A DNA stretch of 64,000 bases. Origin: Combretum micranthum. Lineage: Eukaryota > Streptophyta > Magnoliopsida > Myrtales > Combretaceae. The translations under genes were made by a program, and so were the position numbers. Location of the stretch: the NCBI GenBank assembly GCA_024138025.1, contig JAMXBD010004298.1:1-64000 (forward strand), given 5' to 3'. Positions 23,471 through 36,479 of this stretch are shown here, piece by piece. The first letter of the stretch is position 1, and each line of letters begins with the position of its first letter. A model generated the notes under the pieces. The model did not search any database, was not told the DNA's origin, and was given only the letters and a program-made list of their open reading frames with translations.

Positions 23471-25869
23471 TAATAATTATGTAAGAGTTTTTTTAGTTAT
23501 TTATTTAAATAGAAAAAATGAACTTTTTTTCTTTTGTCCTTGCCCATGATTTTCTTGCATAATATATATATTTTTAAACACTCATCCAAATTAATAAATA
23601 AATGTACTAATAAAAAATAAAAAAAAAAAATAAAATATAAATAAAAAATTTTATAATTTTATAACCATAAGAATATACACATACAAAACTTTCTCCATAA
23701 CAAATTAAAACTAATGTCTTTACAAAGTTCTCGACAATACATCTAAAATACAAAAATGTTATATTTCTTCTGCCATTGTTAATAGTTCTCCTCCTCATTC
23801 GTATAATGTAAATGCAAGTGCTTATGTTTGCATCGAATGGCTTGCAAAAATTAAAAAATTAAAATAAGCAACAAGAATTTTGTTCTCAATTATATAAGCA
23901 TGTAGAAACGTATCATAAAGATAAAGTTTACCAACATTAAAATAAATAATCATGCTATTCTCACCATAAATTGTCATATCTATTTGACATCTTATAGTCA
24001 ATGAATTTTAGAGAAAAAATTGGTGCTCCTCACTAAAATATCATAAATAGCTCTATAGGATTTCTTTAGTTTTGATTGATTGCTTTTTCTACCCAAAAAA
24101 TAAAAATTAATGAAACAAAAAGTTACAAAAGACAACTTTTAATATATATACTAATTAAAAAGGCAATAATAAACATGAAACAACCTCATACAAAAGGTGG
24201 AATTTCCTTTCTCTTTCTCAACTATTCAAACCGATGTTGGAGTGGTTGCCTACAAGAAAAAATAAAATAAATAAGAAGTACAAACATACACAATATGAAA
24301 CATTCAAAAATACAAAATAAAATAAAAATAACAAATCGGAGTTTAGAAGTAGATCCAATATCAATAGTAGCTTGTTAGACATTCACTGTTGGAATGAAAT
24401 GCCTGTGCTAACATAAAATAAAATAAAATAAAAACAAAAAATTTGTAAAGATAAAACAAGGAAAAAAATACGAAATAAAATAAATGACAAACCGGAGTTG
24501 GGAGCCCATGCAATTTCAACAATGATGGAAGAGATAATTCATTTGTTGATGTTAATAGGTTAGTACTCTCTGTCAAAAGAATGAAAAAAAAAAAAAAAAA
24601 ACTAGCAAACCCAATTTGTAAGTGAATGCATAAATAGTTAATAGTAATGGAAGACATATATATTATATATATATTGATTGTGAATGTGCCATAGAGCACT
24701 TAGGAGATAGTGATAATTGCAAATAGATGTGGAATGGTTAATGGTTATTAGGAACAGTTATTGTAAATGTGTGCAGGTATGGCATAGTTAATGCCATTGA
24801 AAGTGAGGAAGTGGCAAAAAAAAAAAAAACAAAGAAAGTGAGGAGCCATGGTTTTCTTTTTTAACTTGTATACCATATATAGAACAAAAAAAAAATAAAA
24901 TTGTAGACCATAGGAAACTACAGATCTATATACAGTTTTAGCTTGTTCTATAGGACCATACGCTAAATGTTCAAAAAAAAATTTTGGCCATCACTAAATG
25001 TTTAAATTTATTAAGTACTTTAAATGACATTAAACTAACAACTTGATATTTTGACCTGAATTTTTGACAAGAAATTAGGGATTTGGTTAATTAATAATGC
25101 TTTGATAATATAGATAATAAATTAAAATAACTATAAAACTTATAATAATATTTATAAGTATATAATAAATACTAGCAAAATGCATACTTGTGATGCCTCT
25201 ATTGAGAATAACAAAAACCTTTATATTTGTTTTGATTTGAAGTCAAATTTTAAAACTTTACATTTCAATAAGTAATTTTATAAACATTTTCAATTTTTTT
25301 CAACAATATAAAATTACTTAATTTTAGCCAATAATTTGTAAAATTATTCTCAATCGTATATTTAAATTCTAAAACATTATAGCAGATTAAATATTAATAT
25401 GTAATTGTTATCTATTTTCTTTTGTAATATATATACACTATATATCAAATGAGATTGTCAACTATCAACTTTAATATTACTAATTATTTAGCGATATTTA
25501 TAATAAAAAATAAATACACAAAACATATGCCTTTTGCTTTGATATTATTGATATGATAACTAATAAATACTTTGAAATACAACACGAAAAAAACACCAAA
25601 ATATCCCAAACCGTTGAACATTTTTTGTAGTAGAATCACACTTATAAATATAGATGATGTGTATAATCAATATTGATTATTATTTAGAAACAATTAACAT
25701 AATTATATATTTGAATGGCTTAGTCTAAACAAATTTAAAAGGAAAATAGTTTTACGAAATTATTTATAAATTCAAGGTCTATAAAATGAATGTCTTTTTT
25801 ACATGTTTTATAAATTGCAACTTTCTATTCATGCTTAACTAAACTATAGAATGATAGAAAATAACTCTT
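23471..25869. other. AT-rich intergenic DNA
   Basis: Very AT-rich with poly-A and (AAAT)n-like runs. The ORFs here are low-complexity and have no recognisable domain. Part may be CACTA interior. No gene is supported. Confidence 0.6.
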
Positions 25870-26337
25870 TATATTTAGGATCGATCATTGCCTAGAGATT
25901 GCTTAAGAGAACAAGATAGCAAAATCATGCCTAATTCCATGAGCGATGCATATTAAATCCGAGTTAAATTGATCTTCTAATTGATCGTATACACTATTGG
26001 AAGACGAGCACCTAATTTCTTGTGAAAAAGATACTGAATTACATTGTGTTGTATATGTTAATTAGAGACCACACCTTTATATATATAACCTTCACTAATT
26101 AGGCCCATCATAAAATTAGTAATGAAACCTAGGAATTCAACACATTTATTATTTATTCCTGACACTTTATATCAGATGACTAGGACCGTTATACGTTATT
26201 AGATCAATTATTATTAGGTCCTTAAAACTTATCACAATAATGAATATATGATTATTAATGCAGTATATGTGCGTCCACATATCTAAATGCGCACATGAGT
26301 GCATATATACATGGAATGAAAGTCCACAATTTCAACA
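25870..26337 (-). mobile_element. 3' LTR of copia element A
   Basis: The minus strand begins TGTTGAAATTGTGG at 26337 directly after a polypurine tract. It contains a TATA-like GGTTATATATATAAAGG at about 26073-26090 and a leader with ATCTCTAGGCAATGATCGATCC. The lower end near 25870 is approximate, because no second LTR was found to align with it. Confidence 0.65.
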
Positions 26338-26349
26338 ATCTCCCACTTA
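26338..26349 (-). other. Polypurine tract of copia A
   Basis: TAAGTGGGAGAT on the minus strand, abutting the TGTTGAAA LTR start. AAGTGGGAGATTG is the classic PPT of plant copia elements. Confidence 0.85.
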
Positions 26350-26781
26350 GACTACATAGCCATGTGTGCAAATAACCCATCTTTTAATCTTGTATAGATT
26401 ACTGTATGCAAGTTAAATGTGTGCACATAATTGCATTTAAGTCATCTAAACGTCTCATCCATTACTCTCACCAATACAAGGACCAAAGGAATAGTCATTG
26501 CTAGTTTTAATGCAACTAAACCCACATTGATCGCAAGCATCAACTTGACTAAATGACATAGACAGTGCAAATGTGTTGCATGGAAATTACATACAAAGTG
26601 ATCCATATATGCCTATTTTCAATTGGTCTAGTTTAAGATTCGACTAAATGAGATCAGGTTCATAGTAACAAAATAACTTAATAAAATCAATATAACTATA
26701 TTAATAATCAATGTCATAACATCAAAAACTATAGTAAGTCATACAAACAATAAAAATGAACTCCCATTAATCAAATGTCAT

Positions 26782-27285
26782 CTATACTAATGACACCATG
26801 TGATACAAGTGCTCATGAAAAGCTCCAGATGTCAATGCCTTTATAAGCATATATGCAATCATATAGTTTGTCCCTATAAACTCAATATTAATCAAACGAT
26901 TGTAAACTCTCTCCATCACAACAAGGAACTTAGTGTCTATATGTTTTGACTTTAATGAGCTCCTGTTGTTATTAGAATACAAGACTATAGCCCTATTGTC
27001 ATAATATATCCTAAGTGGCCTCTCAATGCCATCAACAATGTGTAATCCAGAAATGAAGTTACATAACCATATAGCGTGATTGGATGTCTCATATCATGCA
27101 ATGAACTCTGCTTTCATGGTAGAAGATGCAACAAGAGATTGTTTGGCACCTTTCCATGAAACAGCATCTCCAACTAACAGAAAAATATAACAAGATGTGG
27201 GTTTTCTGCTATCTTGGCACCTAGCAAAGTCAGAGCCAGAATACCCTATGATCTCAAGTTTCTCTGACTTCTTGTAAGTAAGCAT
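26782..27285 (-). pseudogene. Copia A RNase H remnant
   Basis: Two fragments in different frames. The upstream one carries IIGYSGSDFARCQDSRKPTS and then SWKGAKQSLVASSTMKAEFIA-like sequence, with the RNase H Asp and Glu. The downstream one carries KSKHIDTKF and MIAYMLIKAL, the copia pol C-terminus. Stops and frame changes between them make it inactive. Confidence 0.85.
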
Positions 27286-27497
27286 ATATCCTTTTGTCTT
27301 TTGTAAATATCTGAAGTCTCTCTTGGCTGCTACCTAATGTTCTCTTCCTAGATTACTTTGGTACCTGCCTAGTATTCCCCTTTATGAACTAAGATCTGAA
27401 CTAGTACAGACTTGCACATACATGAGACTTCCTATTGTAGATCCATATGGGATGTCCTTAATAAATTTGGAATCTATTTCAATATTTGAACACTACT

Positions 27498-28156
27498 TTA
27501 AACTAAATTTATCTCCCTTTGACACATGTTTGTCATGTGGTCTACAATTTTACATGTCAAATCTTTGCAATACCTTTTCAACATAGCACTTTTGTGATAA
27601 TCCAAGGATTTCCTTGCAAATGATTGTGATGAATCTGGATTCCTAATACACATGATGCTTCTCCAAGATCTTTCATTTCCCAAGGTTCCAAAAGAAACTT
27701 TTTAGTTTCTTGAAGAATCTCTACATCACTGCTGGCAACAAAATATCATCCGCATATAACACAAGAAATATAAATCTACTCCTACTAAATTTATGATACA
27801 CATAATCTTCAACAATGTTCACCTCAAAACCAAATGTGAGAACAACTTGGTGAAACTTAAGGTTTCACTGACGAGATCCTGCTTTAGCCCATAGATGGAT
27901 TTCTTAAGTCTACAAACCAAATTATTATTTTCTTTTGAAGATAACCCTTCTGGTTGCATCATATAAATATTTTCCTCAATGTCTTCATTGAGGAAAACTG
28001 TTTTAAACATCCGTAACTTAAGGTCGAAATATGCCGCAAGAGCCATAATGGTCCTAAGGAATCTTTCGTTGACACTGGAGAGAAAGTCTTGTTATAATTA
28101 ATGCCCTCCTTTTGAGTAAATCCTTTTGCGACAAGTCGAACATTATACCTTTCCAC
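27498..28156 (-). pseudogene. Copia A reverse transcriptase remnant
   Basis: Starts near 28156 with [18 protein letters not shown], the N-terminal RT block of copia pol, and continues with [15 protein letters not shown] and LVCRLKKSIYGLKQ in another frame. A YADDILL-type catalytic motif is readable around 27735-27760. Several stops and frame changes. Typical Ty1/copia order; lineage not assigned. Confidence 0.85.
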
Positions 28157-29276
28157 GTTACCTTGTGAATCCTATTTGGTTTTAAATACCCACTTACAAC
28201 CAATAAGTTTCACCCCTTTTGGCAAGAAGATAAGATCCCAAACATCGTTGTCTTTCATGGATTGGATTTCCTCACCCATGGCTTCGACCCATTTCTAAGA
28301 ATTCGAACATAAATTGCCTCGTGAAAGGTGAGTGGATCTTCTCCCACTAAGTCATTGTCTATTTCTTATTCATTGAGATATACAATGTAATCACTGGATA
28401 TTGCATTTCTCTTTTCTTTCATTGACCTTCTAAGAGCCATTGGTTATTCTTGAATTTATGCTTGTTGAGTTTGATTCTCATATTCCTCGTTAACAATAAA
28501 TTAGGGAATAGTGGGATGAACTTGATAAGTAGGAAGCTTGACATTGTTTTATATTTATACCGGATATTATTGAATCACGTTAGGAATGAAAACTTGATTA
28601 TGATCAACATCATCTGTAGAAAAGGAACATTGACCGACTCAAGCAATTATTGTTTATCTTTCTCCCTAAAACTCAACATCTTCAAAGAACTGGCATTTCT
28701 CGTCCTAAAGAATGTTCTTATTTTAGGATCGTAGAATTTAAATCCCTATGATCTTTGAAAGTATCCTACAAAGTAACTACCAACAGTTCCTGCATCCAGT
28801 TCCTTCTCATTTAGCTTATAAGGCCTTGCCTTAACTGGACATCCCTGAACACCTAAGTGCTTTAAGACAGGTTTCTTATAGTCTATAACTCGTAAGGCGT
28901 TTTGTTTGTAGCTTTTGTAGGAACTCTATTGAGTATATACATTGCGGTTTTTAATGCATCTCCCCATAGTGAGTCAAGTAAAGTTATACACTTCGTACCA
29001 TATTCTTAAGGGTTCTATTCAGTCTCTCTACTACACCATTTATGTTTGAGAACCTGGTATGGCATATTGAGGGACAATCCCATACTCGCTTAGGAATTAA
29101 GCAAATGGACTTGGACATTGTTCATCCAATCCATAATACCTACCATGATATTCACCACCACAACCAGATCTATCAAACATAATAGTTTTACCAAGTTGAT
29201 TTTCAACTTCAGCCTTAAACAACTTAAAAATGTCTAACACTTGTGCTTTCTCATGGACTAAGTGCATGTAGCCATA
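28157..29276 (-). pseudogene. Copia A integrase C-terminal region, decayed
   Basis: Lies between the IN core and RT. Minus-strand segments still recall copia text around 28780-29100, for example a VFRDVQLRQGLIS-like block and the region preceding RT, but no long frame remains. The plus-strand ORF at 28450 is antisense noise. Confidence 0.55.
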
Positions 29277-29819
29277 TCACGAATAATCATCTATAAATGT
29301 GATAAAATATTGTTGACCAATCCAAGAAGCTATAGAGAATGGCTCATAAATATCTATATGTATTACTTCTAAGACATCTTTAGCTCTGTCAGCTATTATT
29401 TTTCTCTTGTTTATAGTTTTTCCCTTTATGCACTTAACATAAATATTCAGATATGAATCGTCAAGTTTTTGAAGGATTCCTTCTGACACAAGTTTATCAA
29501 TTCTCCTTTTAAATATATAACCTAACCGCTTTTGCCATAAGGAGAAGGAATTATCATTTGATCATTTGCATTTAGTGCCTTTGGTTTCAATATTATGGGA
29601 CTCATTGTATGAATTCCCTGTATCAAGCAAATAGAGGTTGTCATGATCAAATAAGTTACTGGTTCTAACAAGCATAGAATTAAAATAAGCATCACATATT
29701 CTATTTCCAAATGAACAAATAAATCCTTCTTTATCCCACACAGATATCGAAACTAAATTCTGCCTAAAAGATAGTACAACAAATGTGGTGTGCAATTCTA
29801 AATAGAAACCAATATGCAA
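29277..29819 (-). pseudogene. Copia A GAG-pre-integrase and integrase start
   Basis: Three overlapping minus-strand fragments. One reads FRQNLVSISVWDKEGF, the pre-integrase block (canonical LISVS-x-L). One contains YLLDTGN. The third runs RAKDVLEVIHIDIYEPF to YFITFIDDYS, which holds the first two catalytic Asp regions of the copia integrase. Frame shifts separate them. Confidence 0.85.
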
Positions 29820-30325
29820 TAATAACCGAAAAGTCCCTATGTCGAAAACTTCTACTGGATTTCCAGCCCCATATAGATGTACTTGTCGTCATCACTAGGC
29901 CTTGCAGTTGAAGAAACCTTACATAGATATACTTATGTGAGTTGTAGCACTAGAATCCAGCCACAAGTATATCTTGGTACTAAAGCCAAATTAACTTAAG
30001 CACAAACAGTAGTGAAAGACATACCTTTCTTTACTCTCCAAGCTTGATATTTGGTACAATCTTTCTTCATATAAGTGTCCTTACAAAAGAAGCATTTCTT
30101 TTCCTTATGTCTTTAGGATGTATCCTTACACTTCTTTTACAGTTCCATTACCGCAATCTCTTTACCTTTCCTTTTCTCACTACATGCAAAAGAGGTTGAT
30201 GCCAAGTGAACACTTTTAGTTTTATATTGTTTCATCTTATCTTCCTCTTACACCAAGTGAGAGATGAGCTCATTTACTATACATTTTTCCTTTTAACAAT
30301 TATAGCTCACCTCAAATTGACTGAA
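29820..30325 (-). pseudogene. Copia A protease and zinc-knuckle region, decayed
   Basis: By position this is the Gag C-terminus and protease. Minus-strand KKCFFCKDTYMK-like text near 30070-30100 recalls a zinc knuckle, and a WLDSSATTHI-like block lies near 29950. No continuous frame. Confidence 0.5.
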
Positions 30326-30717
30326 CTATGGAGGAAGAGAAATCAACACTAAATGAATGAGTAAGTCTTTAGAAAACTCTATTTTTAGTGTATTTAGCTT
30401 TCTTGCAAGATGAAACATTTCAAGTGTGTACTCCCTTATGTTCCCATTACCTTTATATCTCATGGAAGTGCTTTTCAAGGGTGTCAAAGAACCCTTTGGC
30501 ATTTGTTTGCTCAGACACAGTGTCCAAAAATGTCTCTGGGATAGCATTCTTCATGATCATAAGACTTATCCCACCTCTCAAAAACTCCTTGAGCCTTAGG
30601 GGAGCTTTGATCTGTAAGAGGTGTAGGACACAACTCTCTTAATGCAAAGTCATGATCACATCGCAAGACTATAGTCAACTTGTTTTTCCAAGTTTTAAAG
30701 TTGCTCCCATTGAGCAC
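30326..30717 (-). pseudogene. Copia A gag remnant
   Basis: Begins near 30717 with LNGSNFKTWKNKLTIVLRC, the start of the copia Gag (UBN2-type) domain, and continues in another frame with STSMRYKGNGNIREYTLEM and LKIEFSKDLLIHLVLISLPP. Both are standard Gag blocks. No PBS or 5' LTR could be found to its right, so the element is truncated at this end. Confidence 0.8.
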
Positions 30718-31739
30718 TGAAATGCTATTAATATTGGCAGTAACAATGGAAGCACTAACAATATCAGCTGTACAGAGAACAATATATAAAAGACAATCAG
30801 CTCACATAATCATGTAATTATTACAAGGCACTGACTAATTATATCAATAAAAAATCCCATCTGAAGATAAAATACCGTCAATCTTAACCTAAGTTAGGAA
30901 TATAAAGTAGATAGTTTAATTGGATCAAATAAGTAAATAATGGAAAATAAATAGATAATTTAATGTAACTAAATTCGCAAATAGATTTTAATTGAACTTG
31001 AAATTTGAAATATTTTTACAAAATCATCTATTCTCCTTGTTAACTTTTCTTAAGAAATTGAATTATCTAATTTTAAACCCAATTCTTTATTTTAAACTCT
31101 TTTTATCCCAAATTTAAATTCCTAAATCTCAAAATAAATATTTTAAATATTTTGGAAACTCCTAAACCCTTAGACTTTAATTATCTTTCATTTTATAAAG
31201 TTTTTATAATTTTTTGAAATCAATTGCTTGCTTAAAAATATTAGTTTTATATCTAAACCCAAATTAAACATTTGATTTTGATAAATTAAACTTTTGAACT
31301 GTGTTTTTATATCAAACTATAAATTCTAATATATATGTTCTTAAATTATTTTCTAACTAATTACAGTTCTTCAAATAATTATTAGAAAGATTTAAATCTA
31401 ATACCTTATCTTAAAATATCTTCTAATTTTCCCTATTATATATATATATATATATATCTTTTCTTTTTACCTTGTCTTTTCCATATGGTTGTCCTCTTCC
31501 TTTTCTTTGCCTTTCCTTCATTTCTTTTTCTCTTCCTCTTCTACTTTTTCTTTTCTCTCTCAAATCTAAACTCAAATCTCAATTCAAACAAGATTATAGA
31601 ATAAATCAAAGGCATAAATAAATAATTAAGATGGAAGAACATGATTGAAACTAAGAATAAAACTTGTTTTGTCTGGATTAGCTCCTTAATTTTGATTAAA
31701 GTACCTAATTACAATAAACTAATGTGGTTAGAGTAGTAG
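30718..31739. other. AT-rich intergenic DNA
   Basis: No gene or PBS found. AT-rich with an (AT)n run at 31439-31458 and a CT-rich stretch at 31458-31560. The end near 31560-31739 may already be the decayed 3' interior of the next Athila-like element. Confidence 0.5.
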
Positions 31740-31847
31740 GTACAAGAAAAGCAAGTTAAAGGAAAAGAATTTATGCTTGAATTAGAGAAATTGTACTATC
31801 TATGACAGATTTCAAAAGTTTTGTTATGAATTATTTTGTTTGAGGAC

Positions 31848-31873
31848 AAGCAAAAGTTCAAGTGTGGGGGAGT
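31848..31873 (+). other. PPT region of Athila-like unit 1
   Basis: GACAAGCAAAAGTTCAAG followed by TGTGGGGGAGT, the well-known sequence just before the 3' LTR of plant Athila/Tat-type elements. It abuts the TGATAAGATC start of LTR 1. Confidence 0.85.
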
Positions 31874-32727
31874 TGATAAGATCATATTCGACACAACTTT
31901 TATTAAGCAATTAGTGATTAATTTGTCATGAATTTAATGAAAATTGCTAGAATGGGTACTTAGATTGTTTAAATTCATGTTTCAGGTCTAAATTGAAGAA
32001 ATGAAAGCAAAATAAGGAAGTTTGAGATTAAATTGAAGAATCTCAGGGGGTATGCCGGCTTTTCTAGAGTCTAAGCAGCCGGTGTACAGTCGGCCTAGAG
32101 GTCAACACTGCCTCTAAGCTACCGGCTTCGTCTAAGCTTTGTTTGAAATAGATTCAAGAATTCAAAGGCTAGCACAATTGTCATATACGCCGCTAGCATT
32201 GGGGCGGTGTGGGATGAAGATCAAAATAAAAAAATCAAGCATTGGCTCAACATGCTAGTATAGAAGAAGGGAAAACCAGCTTCTGTAATTTTCATCCAAC
32301 GCCAGCTTTTTGGAAATCAATGATGCCGGCAAAGAAACGGCCTTCAGCATCCACATAATTGGATTTTTAAAGGCTGCTACCTACACGACCGGCCTAGAAG
32401 TGGATTTGGCCAGCCTTCTATGTTTTCCCTTTACACCAGCATTTCAAAACCCTACGCTGCCAGCATTTAAGCAGCGTAGGTCATCCACACAATTCAAATC
32501 TTTAACGTTGAAGCCAAAGCCGCTAGTGTTCAAGCGATGTAGTAGAGTACGCCGTCTCTACGCTGCCGGCATAGAAAGTGTAACTACCGGTGTACAATTT
32601 GTAACTGCAAAAATTAGATGAAACATTTAGAATTTTGTCTATATATTCTAGGGTTTCCTTCACTTAGAGACACACACACAAAATACAGAAAAAGAATAAA
32701 AAAAAAAAGATTAGCTTTCATTCCTTT

Positions 32728-32774
<47 letters not shown>

Positions 32775-33708
32775 ATTTTGGAGCTTTATAAAGATCTTGC
32801 AATTGAAGACCTTGTCAATTGAATTGGTGATATTTTATTTTATTCTTATGAAATTCAATTGTCTAATTTTGTTTTTCAATATGAATTCAATTACATTTTC
32901 ATATCTGATTTGTGAATCATTATCCATGAGTAGCTAAATTTCTATGGTGGGAAGTTGATGAAGCCTTAAGCATTCTAATATGATTCTTGAAATTGTATAT
33001 GATTGTTAGGGTTATGAAATATTCATATTGAATTCCTGTTCATTCTTATTTCTATTTGGAATTTGATTTGTAAGAATCTTGATAACTCGGAAGGGAAATT
33101 AGGGTTCATAGGAATTCATAAATAAAGGTTAAACAACAATTACGAAAGCAGCAGAGTTTAATCTGATTTAGGAATTATCTATTGTGATTCATGCAATGTT
33201 TTTAGGTTGATTTCTCATTAAGGAATTAGAATAAGTTAATTTAAATCATTAGTCAATTGTAGAATCGGGAGATTTATAATTGTGAACAAGATTCCACTGG
33301 TAGTTTATTTAGCGGAAGCTATTAGGTTATTTTGTGGTTTATAAGATATTAAAACTTGATTCCAAGTTTTAGATCTTAACAATTTCATATGAATATTCAT
33401 AAGTCTAATTATCAATATGATATGATTTCAATTTGATTGACAATGTTAAGGTGGATTCTTTTCATTCCCACATTATTTTGATATATATCTCTCTAACAAT
33501 TTCATTGCATTCATTAATAGCTATTAAGTTAGATTAGGATTCGATAATTAGTTTAGATTGCTACAATTCGATTGTCTAAATATTAGTTAAAGCTAATACC
33601 GGTCTAGTAGTTAGATTGATCCTAGTGGGAACGATACTCTACTCACTTTTGTATTACTTGATCAGACCCAGTATACTTGCTGGTAGAATCCGTATTTTAT
33701 TATACACA
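31874..33708 (+). mobile_element. Athila-like LTR, tandem copy 1
   Basis: 1835 bp from TGATAAGATCATATT to TATACACA. It matches the minus-strand LTR at 1478-3347 and the next copy at 33870. It holds a GCCGGC-like cluster (32041-32600), then TGTAACTGCAAAAATTAG, a TATA-like TCTATATATTCTAGG near 32637-32651, a 42-base (GA)n run, and near the end the GATCCTAGTGGGAACGATAC block typical of Athila LTRs. The 103-codon ORF at 32310 is within the motif cluster and not credible as a protein. Confidence 0.82.
32731..32772. repeat. (GA)n microsatellite
   Basis: Twenty-one GA units, about 80 bases downstream of the TATA-like site in LTR copy 1. Absent from copy 2, so it expanded after the copies separated or was lost from copy 2. 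Confidence 0.95.
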
Positions 33709-33869
33709 TTTTAAGTGGATCAAGTAGACACTGAAATGTAAGTCATCAATATAAAAAGAAATCATGCTTGGATTGAAAAAGTTAGAGTTTATACTATCTA
33801 TGAAAGATTTCAAACTTTGTTCTTAATTGTTTAACTTGAGGACGAGCAAAAGTTTAAGTGTGAGGGAGT
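33709..33869 (+). other. Residual interior between tandem LTRs
   Basis: 161 bp. It starts TTTTAAGTGGATCA, shared with the bases just after LTR copy 2, and ends with a PPT block (GACGAGCAAAAGTTTAAG then TGTGAGGGAGT) homologous to 31740-31873. It looks like an LTR element whose whole gag-pol has been deleted, leaving only the sequence beside the PBS and the PPT. Confidence 0.7.
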
Positions 33870-35764
33870 TGAAAAAGTCATATTACATACAACTTTTGTA
33901 GGGCAATTAGTGCATAATTTCTCTTAATCTTTATGAAAATTGTAAGAATTGGTACTTAGACAAGCTTAAATTGATGTTTCATGTCAAATTGGAACAATAA
34001 AAAAAGTTTTTGCAATTTTAGACAATGTTTCAAGGAATACCGGCCTTGAATAGAGCAAATGCCAGCCTTGGGTATTTCACTTGAATGTTGGCAAATTTTC
34101 CATATATGCCGTCGGCGTTATGCTAGCCTTGCTAAGGAATAGAAGACAAAAGTTTAACACAAACATCAACATTGGCAGCTTTCAAGAAGAAATCAAGTGG
34201 CTTTGAAGTTTATGAAGATTCATCAGCAATTCTAGAATGTACATCGCCGGCCTTCAAGTGGTGTTGGATAAAGATTAGTAGCCAAATTTTAAGCACTGGC
34301 TCTATGCTGCCAGTATAGCAGAAAAGAGAAGACGGCTTCTGCAATTTAAGTATACGCCAACAAATCTTGAATCAAAGCTGCTAGCGTTAAGGCGGTGCAG
34401 AGCTTCCACAAAATACAAAATTTATACGCTGTCCATTGCACTACCGGCCTTCATTTGGATTTAGCAAGCTTTCAATGTTTCCATTGTACGCCGGCTTCTT
34501 GAAACCCTACGTTGCTGGTGTTGGAGCGGTGTAGGTCATCCATAAAAGATAAAACATTAAAGCTGCCTTCAACGCTACTAGTGTTCACCCTGTTTATATA
34601 TGTATGCCGCCGGCATTGAAGTTAAAAAGGTTGATGTATGTTTTGTAACTGGAAAAATAATATGACGCGTTTCAAATTCCATGCGACCTTTAGCTATAAG
34701 AAAGTGATGTTTCCTTTGTTCTTTGGTATTAGAGATACATAGAATACATTAGAGGTTCAATTCTAGAATAGATCCATTGTGAAAGAGTTGTTTCAGCATT
34801 AAAGTTTTGTGATTGAGAAGCCTTATACAAGCTTTGGAAGGATTGATTTTGCATTTGAAGATTCTGTTATTCGAATTGGTGATATCTGATCTTATTTTCA
34901 TATGCAGTTCATTTGTTTGATCTTATTGATTGTCATGATTTCATTTGCAAAATCTGATTTGATTTTTAAATCTATATCTATGAGCTACAAAATTTTCTTT
35001 GTGGGAATTGATGATACCCTAAGCATGCTAATATGATAATTGAATTTATGTTATATGATTATTAGAATTGTGGAATATTCATTTTGAATTCCTATTATAA
35101 ATTCTGTTTCTTAATGGAATTAAGGTTTATAAGAATTCTGATGACTTGGAAGGGAAATTAGGGTTCATAGGAGTTCTTAAAGCTGAGTTAAATTGTAATT
35201 GCAGAAGCGGCGTGATTTGATTTGATTTAGAAATTGTTTATTGCAATTCATGCAATGTTTTAAGTTTATTTCTCACTAAGGGATTAGGGGAAGTTGATTT
35301 GGGGCATTAGTCAATTATAGAATTGGAAGATTTATAATTGTAAATTTGATTCCATTGATAATTTGAGTAATGGAAGTCACCGGGTTATTTTTGGTTAAAA
35401 AGATTTTCAAACTTCACTTAGGGTTTTAAATCTTTGATAATTTCATATGAATATCTACAAGTCTAATTGTCGATATAACATGATTGCAATTTGATTAGCA
35501 AGATTAGCGTGGATTCTGTTTTCCTATACTCAATTAACATATATCTTTTAAAAACACTCTCTTATCCTCATTAATAGTGATAGTTTAGTTTAACATTAGT
35601 GAATTAATTTGTTAGTAAATCGATTGCCTAAATATTAGTGGAAATTGATAATTGTTTAGTAGTTAATTGATCCTTGTGGGAACGATATCCTACTCGTCAT
35701 CTGTATTAATTGATTCAATCCATTACAATTGCTGGTATTATTCGCACTTATATTTGTCTATTCA
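33870..35764 (+). mobile_element. Athila-like LTR, tandem copy 2
   Basis: 1895 bp, collinear with copy 1 but well diverged and without the (GA)n run. It holds a weaker GCCGGC-like cluster (34030-34640) in which many CG pairs read TG or CA. It ends GTCTATTCA, followed by TTTCAAGTGGATCA as after copy 1. Confidence 0.8.
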
Positions 35765-36479
35765 TTTCAAGTGGATCAGTGGCTTCTATCCTAAGGTAAG
35801 TTATTCTAACCTACTTAAGTATTACTTTCAAGTAGTCACGTTAATAACTAAATGGAGATATTGAAGAATAATAAAAATTATCCTCATAATTATAAAAAGA
35901 AAGTACAATAATCATGTATAACTTTATTCATGCTTAGGAAATTGTAGTATGATTCTTCAGTTATAAGGAAAATGTCAATTTGGAGACATACCAATTTATC
36001 TTAGTATAAGGTTTCCTACTAGGAGATGATTATGAAAGTACCATGCAATTGATATTTATGGTCATCTCATGAATTATTTTATTCCCATGACTTAAAATAT
36101 TTTACCATTAGGTTATGTAGATCATCACTATTATCGTTTATGGTCAACCAATGAATCTTACACTTAAGTTTTTTTAACAACCTATTATTGTTGTTTACAT
36201 GCAATCAATATGAAATTTATTCTTTAAATTACTCAGGTCGAATAATATTTAAAAAGAAAGAATTATCATGAGAAGAGTGAGTATAACTAATGATGATGCC
36301 ACTCATTACTATAATAAATAACAACATTCTTGTGCATATATAAGATATAATATAATTGTAATAGCAAACGGATACATACAAATTATTTTAATATTAAATT
36401 AATTAAGATCTAGCATGCCAATTATGTAATTCTGCAATTTGTCCCTCATTTAAACAAATAGTTCAATGTATTGCCTATA
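35765..36479. other. AT-rich intergenic DNA
   Basis: No ORF, repeat or motif that I can support. Confidence 0.5.

Noticed and set aside
24361..24699. 112-codon minus-strand ORF with hydrophobic stretches
   Set aside because: Phe/Leu/Tyr-rich because of poly-A and AAAT runs on the other strand. No domain; could only look like a membrane protein by base composition.
25621..25632. TTTTTTGTAGTA as right end of the CACTA element
   Set aside because: The last base does not fit CACTA, the neighbouring sequence lacks the subterminal TCCCTGCGAA units, and the flanking triplets do not match.
28450..28734. 94-codon plus-strand ORF
   Set aside because: Antisense to decayed copia A pol. No recognisable domain.
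32310..32621. 103-codon plus-strand ORF
   Set aside because: Lies in the GCCGGC-like motif cluster of an LTR upstream of its TATA box. No domain, and it is not conserved in the other LTR copies.
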